Source: Streptomyces griseus subsp. griseus (GTDB lineage: Bacteria > Actinomycetota > Actinomycetes > Streptomycetales > Streptomycetaceae). Taken from it: a stretch of DNA of 64,000 nucleotides. Made by a program: the position numbers and the translations under genes. Positions 52,535 to 60,047 of this stretch are shown one piece after another. Position 1 is the first letter of the stretch. Each line of letters begins with the position of its first letter. The notes under the pieces were generated by a model. That model was not told the origin of the DNA, made no database searches, and saw nothing but the letters and a program-made list of their open reading frames with translations. The stretch lies in contig NZ_JOJE01000010.1 in the NCBI RefSeq assembly GCF_000720255.1, forward strand, positions 109,859-173,858. Reading direction: 5' to 3'.

Positions 52535-53470
52535 ATGGCCGCTCTCGGATGGCTCACTCCCCGTAGGCGCTCCGCCACGGCGCGGAGCGTGTTGGCAGGC
52601 GAGGCCTCGGCGGAGGCAGCGCGCAAGTCCTCGCAGGACGTCGCCCTCGACGTCGGACCGGACGAGGCTGCCCAGGAACCGGAGTTCCCGGTCCTCGGCG
52701 ACGACCGGGCCGCCGCCTTCTTCGACCTGGACAACACGGTGATGCAGGGTGCCGCCCTGTTCCACTTCGGCCGGGGCCTGTACAAGCGGAAGTTCTTCGA
52801 GACCCGCGACCTGGTGAAGTTCGCCTGGCAGCAGGCCTGGTTCCGGCTGGCCGGGATCGAGGACCCCGAGCACATGCAGGACGCCCGCGACTCGGCGCTG
52901 TCGATCGTCAAGGGCCACCGCGTCTCCGAGCTGCAGTCGATCGGCGAGGAGATCTACGACGAGTACATGGCCGAGCGCATCTGGCCGGGCACCCGCGCGC
53001 TGGCACAGGCCCACCTGGACGCCGGCCAGAAGGTGTGGTTGGTCACAGCGGCCCCCGTGGAGATCGCCCAGGTGATCGCCCGCCGCCTGGGCCTGACCGG
53101 CGCCCTGGGCACGGTCGCCGAGTCGGTGGACGGCGTCTACACCGGCAAGCTGGTCGGCGAACCGCTGCACGGTCCGGCGAAGGCGGAGGCGGTGCGCGCG
53201 CTGGCGGCTGCGGAGGGCCTGGACCTCTCCCGCTGCGCGGCCTACAGCGACTCGCACAACGACATCCCCATGCTGTCGCTGGTGGGCCACCCCTACGCGA
53301 TCAACCCGGACACCAAGCTGCGCAGGCACGCCCGGGAACTGGACTGGCGGCTGCGGGACTACCGCACCGGCCGCAAGGCGGCGAAGGTCGGCATCCCGGC
53401 GGCGGCCGGCGTCGGCGCCGTGGCGGGCGGCACGGCCGCGGCGATCGCGCTGCACCGCCGTCGCCGATAA
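52535..53470 (+). CDS. HAD-IB family phosphatase (SerB/PSP-like)
   Basis: 311 residues from ATG 52535. Earlier in-frame ATGs exist at 52523 and 52430; the latter overlaps the divergent glutaredoxin start. The HAD motifs are FFDLDNTV (motif I, near residue 62), VWLVTAAPVEIAQ (motif II) and AYSDSHNDIPMLSLVG (motif III). The cap is helical. It is the type annotated as HAD-IB hydrolases near bldN in Streptomyces; the substrate is not known. A C-terminal hydrophobic, glycine-rich segment (about 285-302) ends in HRRRR, perhaps a membrane tether. Confidence 0.85.
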   Translation: MAALGWLTPRRRSATARSVLAGEASAEAARKSSQDVALDVGPDEAAQEPEFPVLGDDRAAAFFDLDNTVMQGAALFHFGRGLYKRKFFETRDLVKFAWQQAWFRLAGIEDPEHMQDARDSALSIVKGHRVSELQSIGEEIYDEYMAERIWPGTRALAQAHLDAGQKVWLVTAAPVEIAQVIARRLGLTGALGTVAESVDGVYTGKLVGEPLHGPAKAEAVRALAAAEGLDLSRCAAYSDSHNDIPMLSLVGHPYAINPDTKLRRHARELDWRLRDYRTGRKAAKVGIPAAAGVGAVAGGTAAAIALHRRRR

Positions 53471-53770
53471 CAATTCCAACGGTTGTACCCCTCACCCCGC
53501 CGGCCAGTCCTGTTGTCCGGACACCGCCACAACACGCCCCGGACCGACCCGGAATCCGAACCTTTCCGATCAAAAATCGATCACTCTCTAGTGCTTGATC
53601 GGGCGCCAATCGGTTACAGATGCGACGTAATCGATGATTTGAGCAACTGGGCGTAGCAGGGCCTTTACGAAGCGTTATTCTCCTCAGACGCAAACCGGTA
53701 CCCCTCCGTCGCTACGACGGGTGAATGGTCCCGCACTGCACGTGATGGAAGCTCTGCCTCTGGGAGTCCC
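53471..53770. other. Upstream region of bldN
   Basis: 300 bases, AT-richer than its surroundings, holding the bldN promoter and any BldD site. An imperfect palindrome TTAC-N9-GTAA is at 53614-53630; I cannot match it confidently to the BldD consensus. No small gene or RNA gene seen. Confidence 0.45.
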
Positions 53771-54604
53771 GTGTACCCACACGTCGGGGTTGACGCCTCG
53801 GGCCTGGCTACGCTGCGCGCAACGGTCGCCACGGTCCAAGGCCTGTTGCGCGGATTCGTCCCCACCGCGTACGCCGCCCCCGCCTTCGCCACCGCCGCGC
53901 CCGTCGGCCCGTGCTACGCACTCGCCGACGGCATGGAACAGGTGTCGGCGCGCAGCGCCGTCGGTGAGGGGCGGCGGTCCGGCGACGGGCGGGCCGCCGG
54001 CAGACGGGGGCGCTCCGGCGGCTCGGCCACCGCCCGCCGCCCGGCCGCCGACAGCGACAGCGCCCGCATGATGGACCTCGTCGAGCGCGCCCAGGCCGGC
54101 GAGGCCGACGCCTTCGGCCGGCTCTACGACCAGTACAGCGACACCGTCTACCGCTACATCTACTACCGGGTGGGCGGCAAGGCGACCGCCGAGGACCTCA
54201 CCAGCGAGACGTTCCTGCGCGCCCTGCGCCGCATCGGCACGTTCACCTGGCAGGGCCGCGATTTCGGTGCCTGGCTCGTCACCATCGCCCGCAACCTCGT
54301 CGCCGACCACTTCAAGTCGAGCCGCTTCCGGCTCGAGGTGACCACCGGCGAGATGCTCGACGCCAACGAGGTCGAGCGCTCCCCCGAGGACTCCGTCCTG
54401 GAGTCGCTCTCCAACGCCGCCCTCCTCGACGCCGTACGGCGGCTCAACCCGCAGCAGCAGGAGTGCGTGACGCTCCGCTTCCTCCAGGGCCTCTCCGTCG
54501 CCGAGACGGCCCGCGTGATGGGCAAGAACGAGGGCGCCATCAAGACCCTCCAGTACCGGGCCGTGCGCACCCTCGCGCGGCTCCTGCCGGACGACGCCCG
54601 CTGA
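53771..54604 (+). CDS. bldN: Developmental ECF sigma factor BldN (with N-terminal pro-sequence)
   Basis: 277 residues from a GTG preceded by GGGAG. The first 95 residues are a Gly/Ala/Arg-rich extension, which in S. coelicolor is a pro-sequence removed by proteolysis. Sigma region 2 follows (DLVERAQAGEADAFGRLYDQYSDTVYRYIYYRV, and ATAEDLTSETFLRAL), then region 4 (QQQECVTLRFLQGLSVAETARVMGKNEGAIKTLQYRAVRTL). It directs transcription of genes for aerial hyphae, including chaplins and rodlins. The rsbN gene for its membrane anti-sigma factor is next. Identity is supported by sequence and neighbours. Confidence 0.95.
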   Translation: MYPHVGVDASGLATLRATVATVQGLLRGFVPTAYAAPAFATAAPVGPCYALADGMEQVSARSAVGEGRRSGDGRAAGRRGRSGGSATARRPAADSDSARMMDLVERAQAGEADAFGRLYDQYSDTVYRYIYYRVGGKATAEDLTSETFLRALRRIGTFTWQGRDFGAWLVTIARNLVADHFKSSRFRLEVTTGEMLDANEVERSPEDSVLESLSNAALLDAVRRLNPQQQECVTLRFLQGLSVAETARVMGKNEGAIKTLQYRAVRTLARLLPDDAR

Positions 54605-54624
54605 AGGGGCACGCTCCGCTGTCT

Positions 54625-54653
54625 CCAACTCACCCTTGGTGAAAGTGGGTTGG
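54625..54653 (+). terminator. Possible terminator after bldN
   Basis: CCAACTCAC (54625-54633) pairs with GTGGGTTGG (54645-54653), one wobble pair, 20 bases past the stop. This separates bldN from the rsbN promoter. Confidence 0.4.
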
Positions 54654-54678
54654 ATTCGCGGTCGGATCATCCGCCGTC

Positions 54679-54707
54679 CGTAACCCAAGTGCCAAGCCGC
54701 TCGTTGT
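54679..54707 (+). promoter_or_regulatory. Sigma-BldN-type promoter of rsbN
   Basis: CGTAAC (54679-54684) and CGTTGT (54702-54707), spaced 17 bases, match the published BldN consensus (CGTAAC-N16/17-CGTTGA) except the last base. It lies in the 233-base gap in front of rsbN. Confidence 0.75.
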
Positions 54708-54837
54708 GCGGGATGCAGACTCCCTGTGGTCACTCCCTGGCTGACTTCAATCACTCACTCGTGTGGTTGTACTCAGGGCGTGCAACCCTCAGGACCCCCT
54801 GGGGAGTCGACCGTCATGACGAGAGGAGGTGCCGCCA

Positions 54838-56076
54838 GTGATCGCGAACGTATCGGCGCACCGGCGGGCGAACGCCTTCGCCCAGGCCCTGGACGAGCAG
54901 TCCGACCGGGACACGGCGGCCGCGCAGCCCGAGGCGTCGGCACCGGCACCGGCCGCCGCCGAACCGACCGAGCAGGGCCGTCTCCTGGCCCTCGCCGCCG
55001 GTCTCGGCGAGCTGCCCAAGCCGGAGCTCGACCCGGAGGTCAAGGTCGTGCAGCGGGCCCAGCTCGTGGCCGCTTTCGAGGCCATGCTGCAGGAGGGCAC
55101 CGCGCGAGGCGAGGCGGCAGACCCGTCGGTCCCCGAGCAGAGGTCCCACCGCTCCCGAGGCGCACACCGGGCGACCCCCCTGGGCAAGCTCCGGCCACGC
55201 TCACGCCTGGCCAAGGGGCTCACCGCGGGCGGACTCAGCGTCGGAGTCGCCGCGGGCGCCTTCGGCGGAGTCGCCGCCGCGAGCTCCGACGCGCTGCCCG
55301 GCGACTCGCTCTACGGCCTCAAGCGCGGCATCGAGGACTTCAAGCTCCAGTACCTCGCCGAGGGCGACGGCGAGCGGGGCGAGGTCTACCTCGACCAGGC
55401 CTCGACCAGGCTCAGCGAGGCCCGCCGGCTGATGGAGCGCGACCGCGGCGGCCACCTGGACCACGAGTCGCTCGGCGAGATCCGCCGCGCGCTGTCGGGC
55501 ATGCGGCACGACGCCTCCGAGGGCCACCGGCTGCTGCACGAGGCGTACGAACGCGACCCCGACTCCCTGGGCCCCATGCAGGCCCTCTCCGCCTTCTCCC
55601 GCTCGCACCGCGAGGCGTGGGGCGCACTGCGCGAGAGGCTGCCCGTCCAGCTCGGGGACGTCGGAGACCAGGTGTCGTCGGTGTTCGACGCCATAGACGA
55701 AGAGGTCGCACCGCTGCAGTCCCTGCTCCCGCCGCCCCCGGCCCAGCCCGGCGGCAGCAGCAGTGGGCGCCAGGACGGCTCGGGGTCCGCCTCCACCGGA
55801 GCGTCGCACTCGGGCCGGCCCGCGGCCCCCAGCACCGGCAGCGGCTCCGCCGGCACGGGCCACTCCAGCAACCCCGGCAAGTCCTCCCCGTCCGGCAACG
55901 AGTCCGACGGCCTCATCGGCGGCAACCCGGGAGGCCTGCTCGACCCGGCCCAGTCCCCCGACACCGCCACCCCGTCCACCAGCCACACGCCCACCAACGA
56001 ACCCGACGTCACCCTCCCACCCCTCCTCCCGGGCCTCCTCCCGGGCCTGGGCATCGACGGCGACGACACGGAGTAA
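54838..56076 (+). CDS. rsbN: Membrane-bound anti-sigma factor RsbN (DUF5667 C-terminus)
   Basis: 412 residues from the GTG at 54838, which is 10 bases past GGAGG; a GTG at 54829 directly adjoining the site is less likely. Residues 1-125 are the cytosolic sigma-binding part, with an Ala/Pro/Glu-rich linker. A transmembrane helix follows (about 128-149, LTAGGLSVGVAAGAFGGVA), then an outside DUF5667 domain (PGDSLYGLKRGIEDFKLQYL). The last 120 residues are Ser/Gly/Pro-rich. RsbN holds BldN inactive at the membrane. It is controlled by BldN through its own promoter, closing a feedback loop. Confidence 0.92.
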   Translation: MIANVSAHRRANAFAQALDEQSDRDTAAAQPEASAPAPAAAEPTEQGRLLALAAGLGELPKPELDPEVKVVQRAQLVAAFEAMLQEGTARGEAADPSVPEQRSHRSRGAHRATPLGKLRPRSRLAKGLTAGGLSVGVAAGAFGGVAAASSDALPGDSLYGLKRGIEDFKLQYLAEGDGERGEVYLDQASTRLSEARRLMERDRGGHLDHESLGEIRRALSGMRHDASEGHRLLHEAYERDPDSLGPMQALSAFSRSHREAWGALRERLPVQLGDVGDQVSSVFDAIDEEVAPLQSLLPPPPAQPGGSSSGRQDGSGSASTGASHSGRPAAPSTGSGSAGTGHSSNPGKSSPSGNESDGLIGGNPGGLLDPAQSPDTATPSTSHTPTNEPDVTLPPLLPGLLPGLGIDGDDTE

Positions 56077-56091
56077 GGCCGGCCGACGGCA

Positions 56092-56123
56092 GTACGGCGT
56101 TGGGGGCGACCCCAACGCCGTAC
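56092..56123. terminator. Bidirectional terminator between rsbN and the acyltransferase gene
   Basis: A perfect 14-base stem, GTACGGCGTTGGGG (56092-56105) with CCCCAACGCCGTAC (56110-56123), has the tetraloop GCGA and lies between convergent stops. Confidence 0.85.
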
Positions 56124-56131
56124 AAAGGTGC

Positions 56132-57193
56132 CTAGAAGAACACCGACCGCCGCTGCACCAGCAACTTGTACAGCGTGTGCTGGATCTGTTCCCTCACCTG
56201 GTCCGTCAGGTTGAACATCAGCATCGGATCCTCGGCCGCCTCCGGCGGATAGCCGTCCGTCGGGATCGGCTCACCGAACTGGATCGTCCACTTCGTCGGC
56301 AACGGGATCCCACCCAGAGGACCGAGCCAGGGAAACGTCGGCGTCAGCGGGAAGTACGGAAAGCCCAGCACCCGGGCCAGCGTCTTCGCGTTGCCGATCA
56401 TCGGGTAGATCTCCTCCGCACCGACGATCGAGCACGGAATGATCGGCGCCCCCTGACGCAGCGCCGTGGAGACGAAACCGCCGCGGCCGAACCGCTGGAG
56501 CTTGTAGCGCTCGCTGAACGGCTTGCCGATGCCCTTGAAGCCCTCCGGCATCACCCCCACCAGCTCGCCCTCAGCGAGGAGCCGCTCGGCGTCCTCCGCA
56601 CAGGCCAGGGTGTGCCCCAGCTTCCGGGCCAGCTCGTTGACCACCGGCAGCACGAACACCAGGTCCGCGGCGAGCAGCCGCAGATGCCGGCCCGCGGGGT
56701 GGTGGTCGTGGACGGCGACCTGCATCATCAGCCCGTCCAACGGCAGCGTCCCGGAGTGGTTCGCGACGATCAGCGCACCACCGTCCGCCGGGATGTTCTC
56801 GACGCCCTTCACCTCGACCCGGAAGTACTTCTCGTACACCGGCCGCAGCAGGGACATCAGGACCTGGTCGGTCAACTCCTCGTCATAGCCGAAGTCGTCG
56901 ACCTCGTAGTCGCCGGTGAGACGGCGGCGCAGGAAGGCCAGGCCGCTCGCGACCCGCCGCTCCAGACCGCCGCCCCCGTCCGTCCGCGGGGTCTCCGGCG
57001 GCTGTTCCTCACCCGTCACAGGAACATCATCCTGCGTGGAAGGCCTGCTGGGCAGGGGCTGCACCTCACGAACCACAGCGGGCTGCTCCCCGCCCGTGCG
57101 CCGGCTCCCCCCGCCCCGGCGCCGCGACGGCCGCGGTACGGCGGCCCCACGGGACCGGTCGTCGTCGAACGGAATGACCTTGGCGTCCGCCAT
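56132..57193 (-). CDS. PlsC-like lysophospholipid acyltransferase family protein
   Basis: 353 residues from the ATG complement of 57191-57193 (GAGGAG upstream). A charged, disordered N-terminus of about 110 residues precedes the acyltransferase domain. The first motif reads ANHSGTLPLDG (H146, D153), so the histidine and aspartate are six residues apart instead of the usual four of PlsC. The second reads VMPEGFKG. This variant occurs in an actinobacterial branch. It probably transfers an acyl chain to a lipid precursor. It is cotranscribed with the epimerase gene 14 bases upstream. Confidence 0.8.
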   Translation of the reverse strand: MADAKVIPFDDDRSRGAAVPRPSRRRGGGSRRTGGEQPAVVREVQPLPSRPSTQDDVPVTGEEQPPETPRTDGGGGLERRVASGLAFLRRRLTGDYEVDDFGYDEELTDQVLMSLLRPVYEKYFRVEVKGVENIPADGGALIVANHSGTLPLDGLMMQVAVHDHHPAGRHLRLLAADLVFVLPVVNELARKLGHTLACAEDAERLLAEGELVGVMPEGFKGIGKPFSERYKLQRFGRGGFVSTALRQGAPIIPCSIVGAEEIYPMIGNAKTLARVLGFPYFPLTPTFPWLGPLGGIPLPTKWTIQFGEPIPTDGYPPEAAEDPMLMFNLTDQVREQIQHTLYKLLVQRRSVFF

Positions 57194-57207
57194 TGTTGAT
57201 GCGCTCC

Positions 57208-58269
57208 TCAGTTGGCGCTCTGCGTCGGGAGGTGGCCGCTGCCCGGCACGGGCAGCGCGGCGATCCGGTCGACGGCCCCCGCGAGGGCCTCCGGCGGCAG
57301 CAGCCCGGGGCCCTGGCTGCGTGCGAAGTCCGCGAACGTTTCCGCGGTCGTGTACCTCGGCCGGAACCCCAGCGTCTCGCGCATCTGGTCCGTGGACACC
57401 ACCCGGCCGTGGGTCAGCAGCCGGATCTGCTCGGGTGAGAAGTCCGTCATCCCCAGCGTACGTACCAGGGAGCCCGTCCACGTGACCGCCGGCAGCAGCA
57501 GGGGCACGGTGGGGCGGCCGAGCCGCCGGGAGCACTGGGAGAGCAGCAGGACCCCGTCGCCGGCGATGTTGAAGGTGCCGCTGTTGAGCGTGCCCCGCAC
57601 CGGCTCGTGCGACGCGATCCGCAGCACCTCGATCACGTCGTCCTCGTGCACGAACTGCAGCCGCGGGTCGTAGCCGAACACCGTCGGCAGGATCGGCAGG
57701 GAGAAGTACGAGGTGAGCGGGGTGTCGACGTTCGGACCCAGGATGTTCGCGAACCGCAGCACACACACGGCCACGTCGGGCCGCCGCCGCGCGAACCCGC
57801 GGACATAGCCCTCGACCTCGCACGTGTCCTTGGCGAAGCCGCCGCTCGGCAGCGACTTCGGCGGAGTGTTCTCGGTGAACACCGCCGGATCGCGGGGCGC
57901 CGACCCGTACACGTTCGTGCTGGACTTCACGACCAGCCGCTTCACGCTCGGGGACTTCTGACAGGCACCCAGCAACTGCATGGTGCCGATGACGTTGGTC
58001 TCCTTGACCGTCGCCCGGCTGCCGCCGCCCAGTGCGGTCCCGGTGACGTCCAGGTGGACGACCGTGTCGGCGCCCGTCTCCGCGAGCACGCGCGCGACGG
58101 TCGGCTGCCGGATGTCGGCCTGGATGAAGTCCGCGCCGCCCAGATGGTGCTCGGGCGGGACCGCGTCCACGGCGATGACCCGGTCCACCTGTGGGTCACG
58201 CTGGATCCGTCGTACGAAACGGCCACCCAACTGACGGGCCACTCCGGTCACGAGCACGACCTTGCCCAA
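57208..58269 (-). CDS. NAD-dependent epimerase/dehydratase family protein
   Basis: 353 residues from a TTG start (complement of 58267-58269) preceded by GGAAGG at a normal distance; no ATG or GTG is nearby. The Rossmann motif is VLVTGVARQLGGRF. FVHEDDV, the LRFANILGPN segment and VVKSSTNVYGS resemble extended SDRs, but no YxxxK is seen in the usual place (VVKSSTNVYGSAPRD is where the Ser/Tyr should be). It may be an atypical SDR, like the mycobacterial relatives beside acyltransferases. It forms an operon with the PlsC-like gene, suggesting a lipid or cell-envelope role. Confidence 0.78.
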   Translation of the reverse strand: MGKVVLVTGVARQLGGRFVRRIQRDPQVDRVIAVDAVPPEHHLGGADFIQADIRQPTVARVLAETGADTVVHLDVTGTALGGGSRATVKETNVIGTMQLLGACQKSPSVKRLVVKSSTNVYGSAPRDPAVFTENTPPKSLPSGGFAKDTCEVEGYVRGFARRRPDVAVCVLRFANILGPNVDTPLTSYFSLPILPTVFGYDPRLQFVHEDDVIEVLRIASHEPVRGTLNSGTFNIAGDGVLLLSQCSRRLGRPTVPLLLPAVTWTGSLVRTLGMTDFSPEQIRLLTHGRVVSTDQMRETLGFRPRYTTAETFADFARSQGPGLLPPEALAGAVDRIAALPVPGSGHLPTQSAN

Positions 58270-58409
58270 GATCAGCGCCTTCCTTCCGCCTCGTCCCTCA
58301 GCTTCGCGCACACTGCCGAGTTCCCCGTCTGCGGGCCAACTTAGCGGTTCGTTGTTGCGCTGTGATGACCGCCTGACGCACGAGGTGGCGGGAACCCCCG
58401 TACGTACGA

Positions 58410-58441
58410 GTGGCCCCCCACCGGATCCGGTGGGGGGCCAC
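58410..58441 (-). terminator. Terminator after the bS22 gene
   Basis: A perfect 32-base palindrome (58410-58441, GTGGCCCCCCACCGG and its complement) is 30 bases past the stop. It should end the bS22 transcript before the epimerase promoter. Confidence 0.8.
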
Positions 58442-58471
58442 AACACGCTTTCACTGCGTCGCGTGCGTAAC

Positions 58472-58570
58472 TTACTTCTTGTTACGACGCTGGACGCGCG
58501 TGCGCTTGAGCAGCTTGCGGTGCTTCTTCTTGGCCATCCGCTTGCGCCGCTTCTTGATAACAGAGCCCAC
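58472..58570 (-). CDS. Small ribosomal subunit protein bS22 (COX24/AURKAIP1-like)
   Basis: A 32-residue, strongly basic product read from a GTG (complement of 58568-58570). It begins [19 protein letters not shown] and ends RRNKK, matching the mycobacterial 30S protein bS22. GAGGG stands five bases before the GTG. It is below the size cut-off of normal gene finding, but composition, ribosome site, own terminator and the isolated position all support it. It binds the 16S rRNA near the decoding centre in mycobacteria. The codon choice (AAG, CGC) is that of a highly expressed gene. Confidence 0.88.
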   Translation of the reverse strand: MGSVIKKRRKRMAKKKHRKLLKRTRVQRRNKK

Positions 58571-58733
58571 GACTACCCTCGCTCACTTCTCATCACTCGG
58601 TGCTGGGCGCCATGGGCCCATACGACCTACGAGGGGCTAGCCTACCCGCCCGAGCGCTGAGGTCGTAATCGAGGTTGCCGAGGGGATCCCGAAGTGCCCT
58701 GTACTGCGATGCGGATCCCCCCGGCGACGCCGC

Positions 58734-58943
58734 TCAGACGGTTTCCACCCCCACATAGCTCTCGCGAAGGTACTCGTGAACCGCTTGCTCCGGGACGCGG
58801 AACGACCTCCCGACCCGGATCGCGGGCAGATGACCGCTGTGCACCAGCCGGTACACGGTCATCTTCGACACTCGCATCACCGAGGCGACTTCCGCCACGG
58901 TAAGGAACTGGACCTCGTTCAGAGGCCTCTCGCCTGCAGCCAT
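58734..58943 (-). CDS. BdtA-like helix-turn-helix DNA-binding protein (excisionase-fold)
   Basis: 69 residues. It has a MerR/excisionase-type winged helix: VQFLTVAEVASVMRVSKMTVYRLVHSGHLPAIRVGRSFRVPEQAV. The same protein, with this neighbourhood, is in S. coelicolor (recalled as bdtA, a BldD target) and mycobacteria have relatives. Despite the excisionase label it is a chromosomal regulator; no integrase or attachment site is near. AGGTG precedes the ATG. An imperfect hairpin (GGGGATCC 58682-58689 with GGATCCCC 58713-58720) follows its stop. Confidence 0.85.
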   Translation of the reverse strand: MAAGERPLNEVQFLTVAEVASVMRVSKMTVYRLVHSGHLPAIRVGRSFRVPEQAVHEYLRESYVGVETV

Positions 58944-59077
58944 GTCACACCTGAACCTTCCGCACTCGACTCGTCGGCCACCGGCTTCCCCTTCCGGTGA
59001 CTCTTCGTCGCTGCGTGCTCACTCCCCAATGTAGGGGCGGGTGATGCGAGTGGGGAAGAGGTGCACCCGTCGGCGAC

Positions 59078-59893
59078 CTACTGTGACAGACACGCTCGAT
59101 TGAGTACGTAGCGGGTCAGCGGACGGTAGTAATGGGACCGCACAGCGTCATCAAGTGGAACGACCACCGATACGGACCCCTCCGCCTCCCCGACGAAGAG
59201 CGCCGGATCGTCCGTGTCGGCCAGCCCGATGGCCTCGAACCCCAGCTGACCTGCCCCGCAGACCCACCCATGGTCCCCGATCACCAACTCCGGCAACGGC
59301 CCGCCCGCCTCCACCGCCGCGGCCAGCGCGGTCCGAACCGGGAGGGGCGAGTGGGTGTGTGCGCCGGTCTCACGACCGGGGCGCTGCGCCGCCGGGTCTC
59401 GCGCGAAGGCGACACCTCGTACGTAATCAAGGTTGTACGTGCGTAGACCGAACCGGGTCGTTATGTCGACACAGCGACCCTGCGCAGGTGTGAGGACGAT
59501 ACATCCCGCCGCCGACAACGCGTCCGCCAACGCGGCGTAGAAACCGAGCAGCCGATGCGGGTGGCCCGTCCCCAGCAGCACGGCCGCACCCCGCCGGGCG
59601 GCCGCCGCGAGCCGCTCCGCGAAGGCGTCCAGGGCGGCCAGCGTACGCTCCGGGTCAATCACATCTTGGCCGGACCTGCACTCAGGATCGGCTGAAACTC
59701 CACACTTGTCCGCCATCAACGCGAGCACATCCCGCTCCCCCCACGACCACTCCGGATCAATCCCGATCAACATCCGGGGATCCCGAGCAGCGAACAACCG
59801 ATAGCTCCGCAGACTCACCTCCCGAGAAGTCGCCACGGTCCCGGCCAGCCGGGCAGCAAGCAGATGCGCGCGTAAGACTCCAGCACTCAACAC
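59078..59893 (-). CDS. Phosphatase-like protein conserved in actinobacteria
   Basis: 271 residues. Conserved clusters are LIGIDPEWSWGERDV, LLGTGHPHRLLGFYAALADAL, PLPELVIGDHGWVCGAGQLGFEA, and SHYYRPLTRYVLN. Relatives are commonly called phosphatases, but I see no classical phosphatase signature, so the reaction is not sure. GTGHPHR and GDHGW could bind a phosphorylated small molecule or metal. It lies between the BdtA-like regulator and acuC on the same strand, with a gap of 150 bases on each side. Confidence 0.6.
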   Translation of the reverse strand: MLSAGVLRAHLLAARLAGTVATSREVSLRSYRLFAARDPRMLIGIDPEWSWGERDVLALMADKCGVSADPECRSGQDVIDPERTLAALDAFAERLAAAARRGAAVLLGTGHPHRLLGFYAALADALSAAGCIVLTPAQGRCVDITTRFGLRTYNLDYVRGVAFARDPAAQRPGRETGAHTHSPLPVRTALAAAVEAGGPLPELVIGDHGWVCGAGQLGFEAIGLADTDDPALFVGEAEGSVSVVVPLDDAVRSHYYRPLTRYVLNRACLSQ

Positions 59894-60047
59894 ACCCCCG
59901 ATGCTGACGAAGGGGGCGGGGGCCCACGGCTGGAACGCCCAGAAGACCCCACGGTCGGCCTACTACATGCCGCGTAGTTGCGGGCGAGCGAACCCACCCC
60001 ACCCCGGCATCAGCCAACCCGCACGAAGCACACCCCCGTAAAGCCCC

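Noticed and set aside
53614..53630. TTAC-N9-GTAA palindrome as a BldD operator for bldN
   Set aside because: Arm spacing does not fit the 15-base BldD consensus as I know it; noted only inside the intergenic entry.
58734..58943. Excisionase-like protein as evidence of a prophage or integrative element
   Set aside because: No integrase, attachment repeats or phage genes nearby; the protein is the chromosomal BdtA-like regulator.
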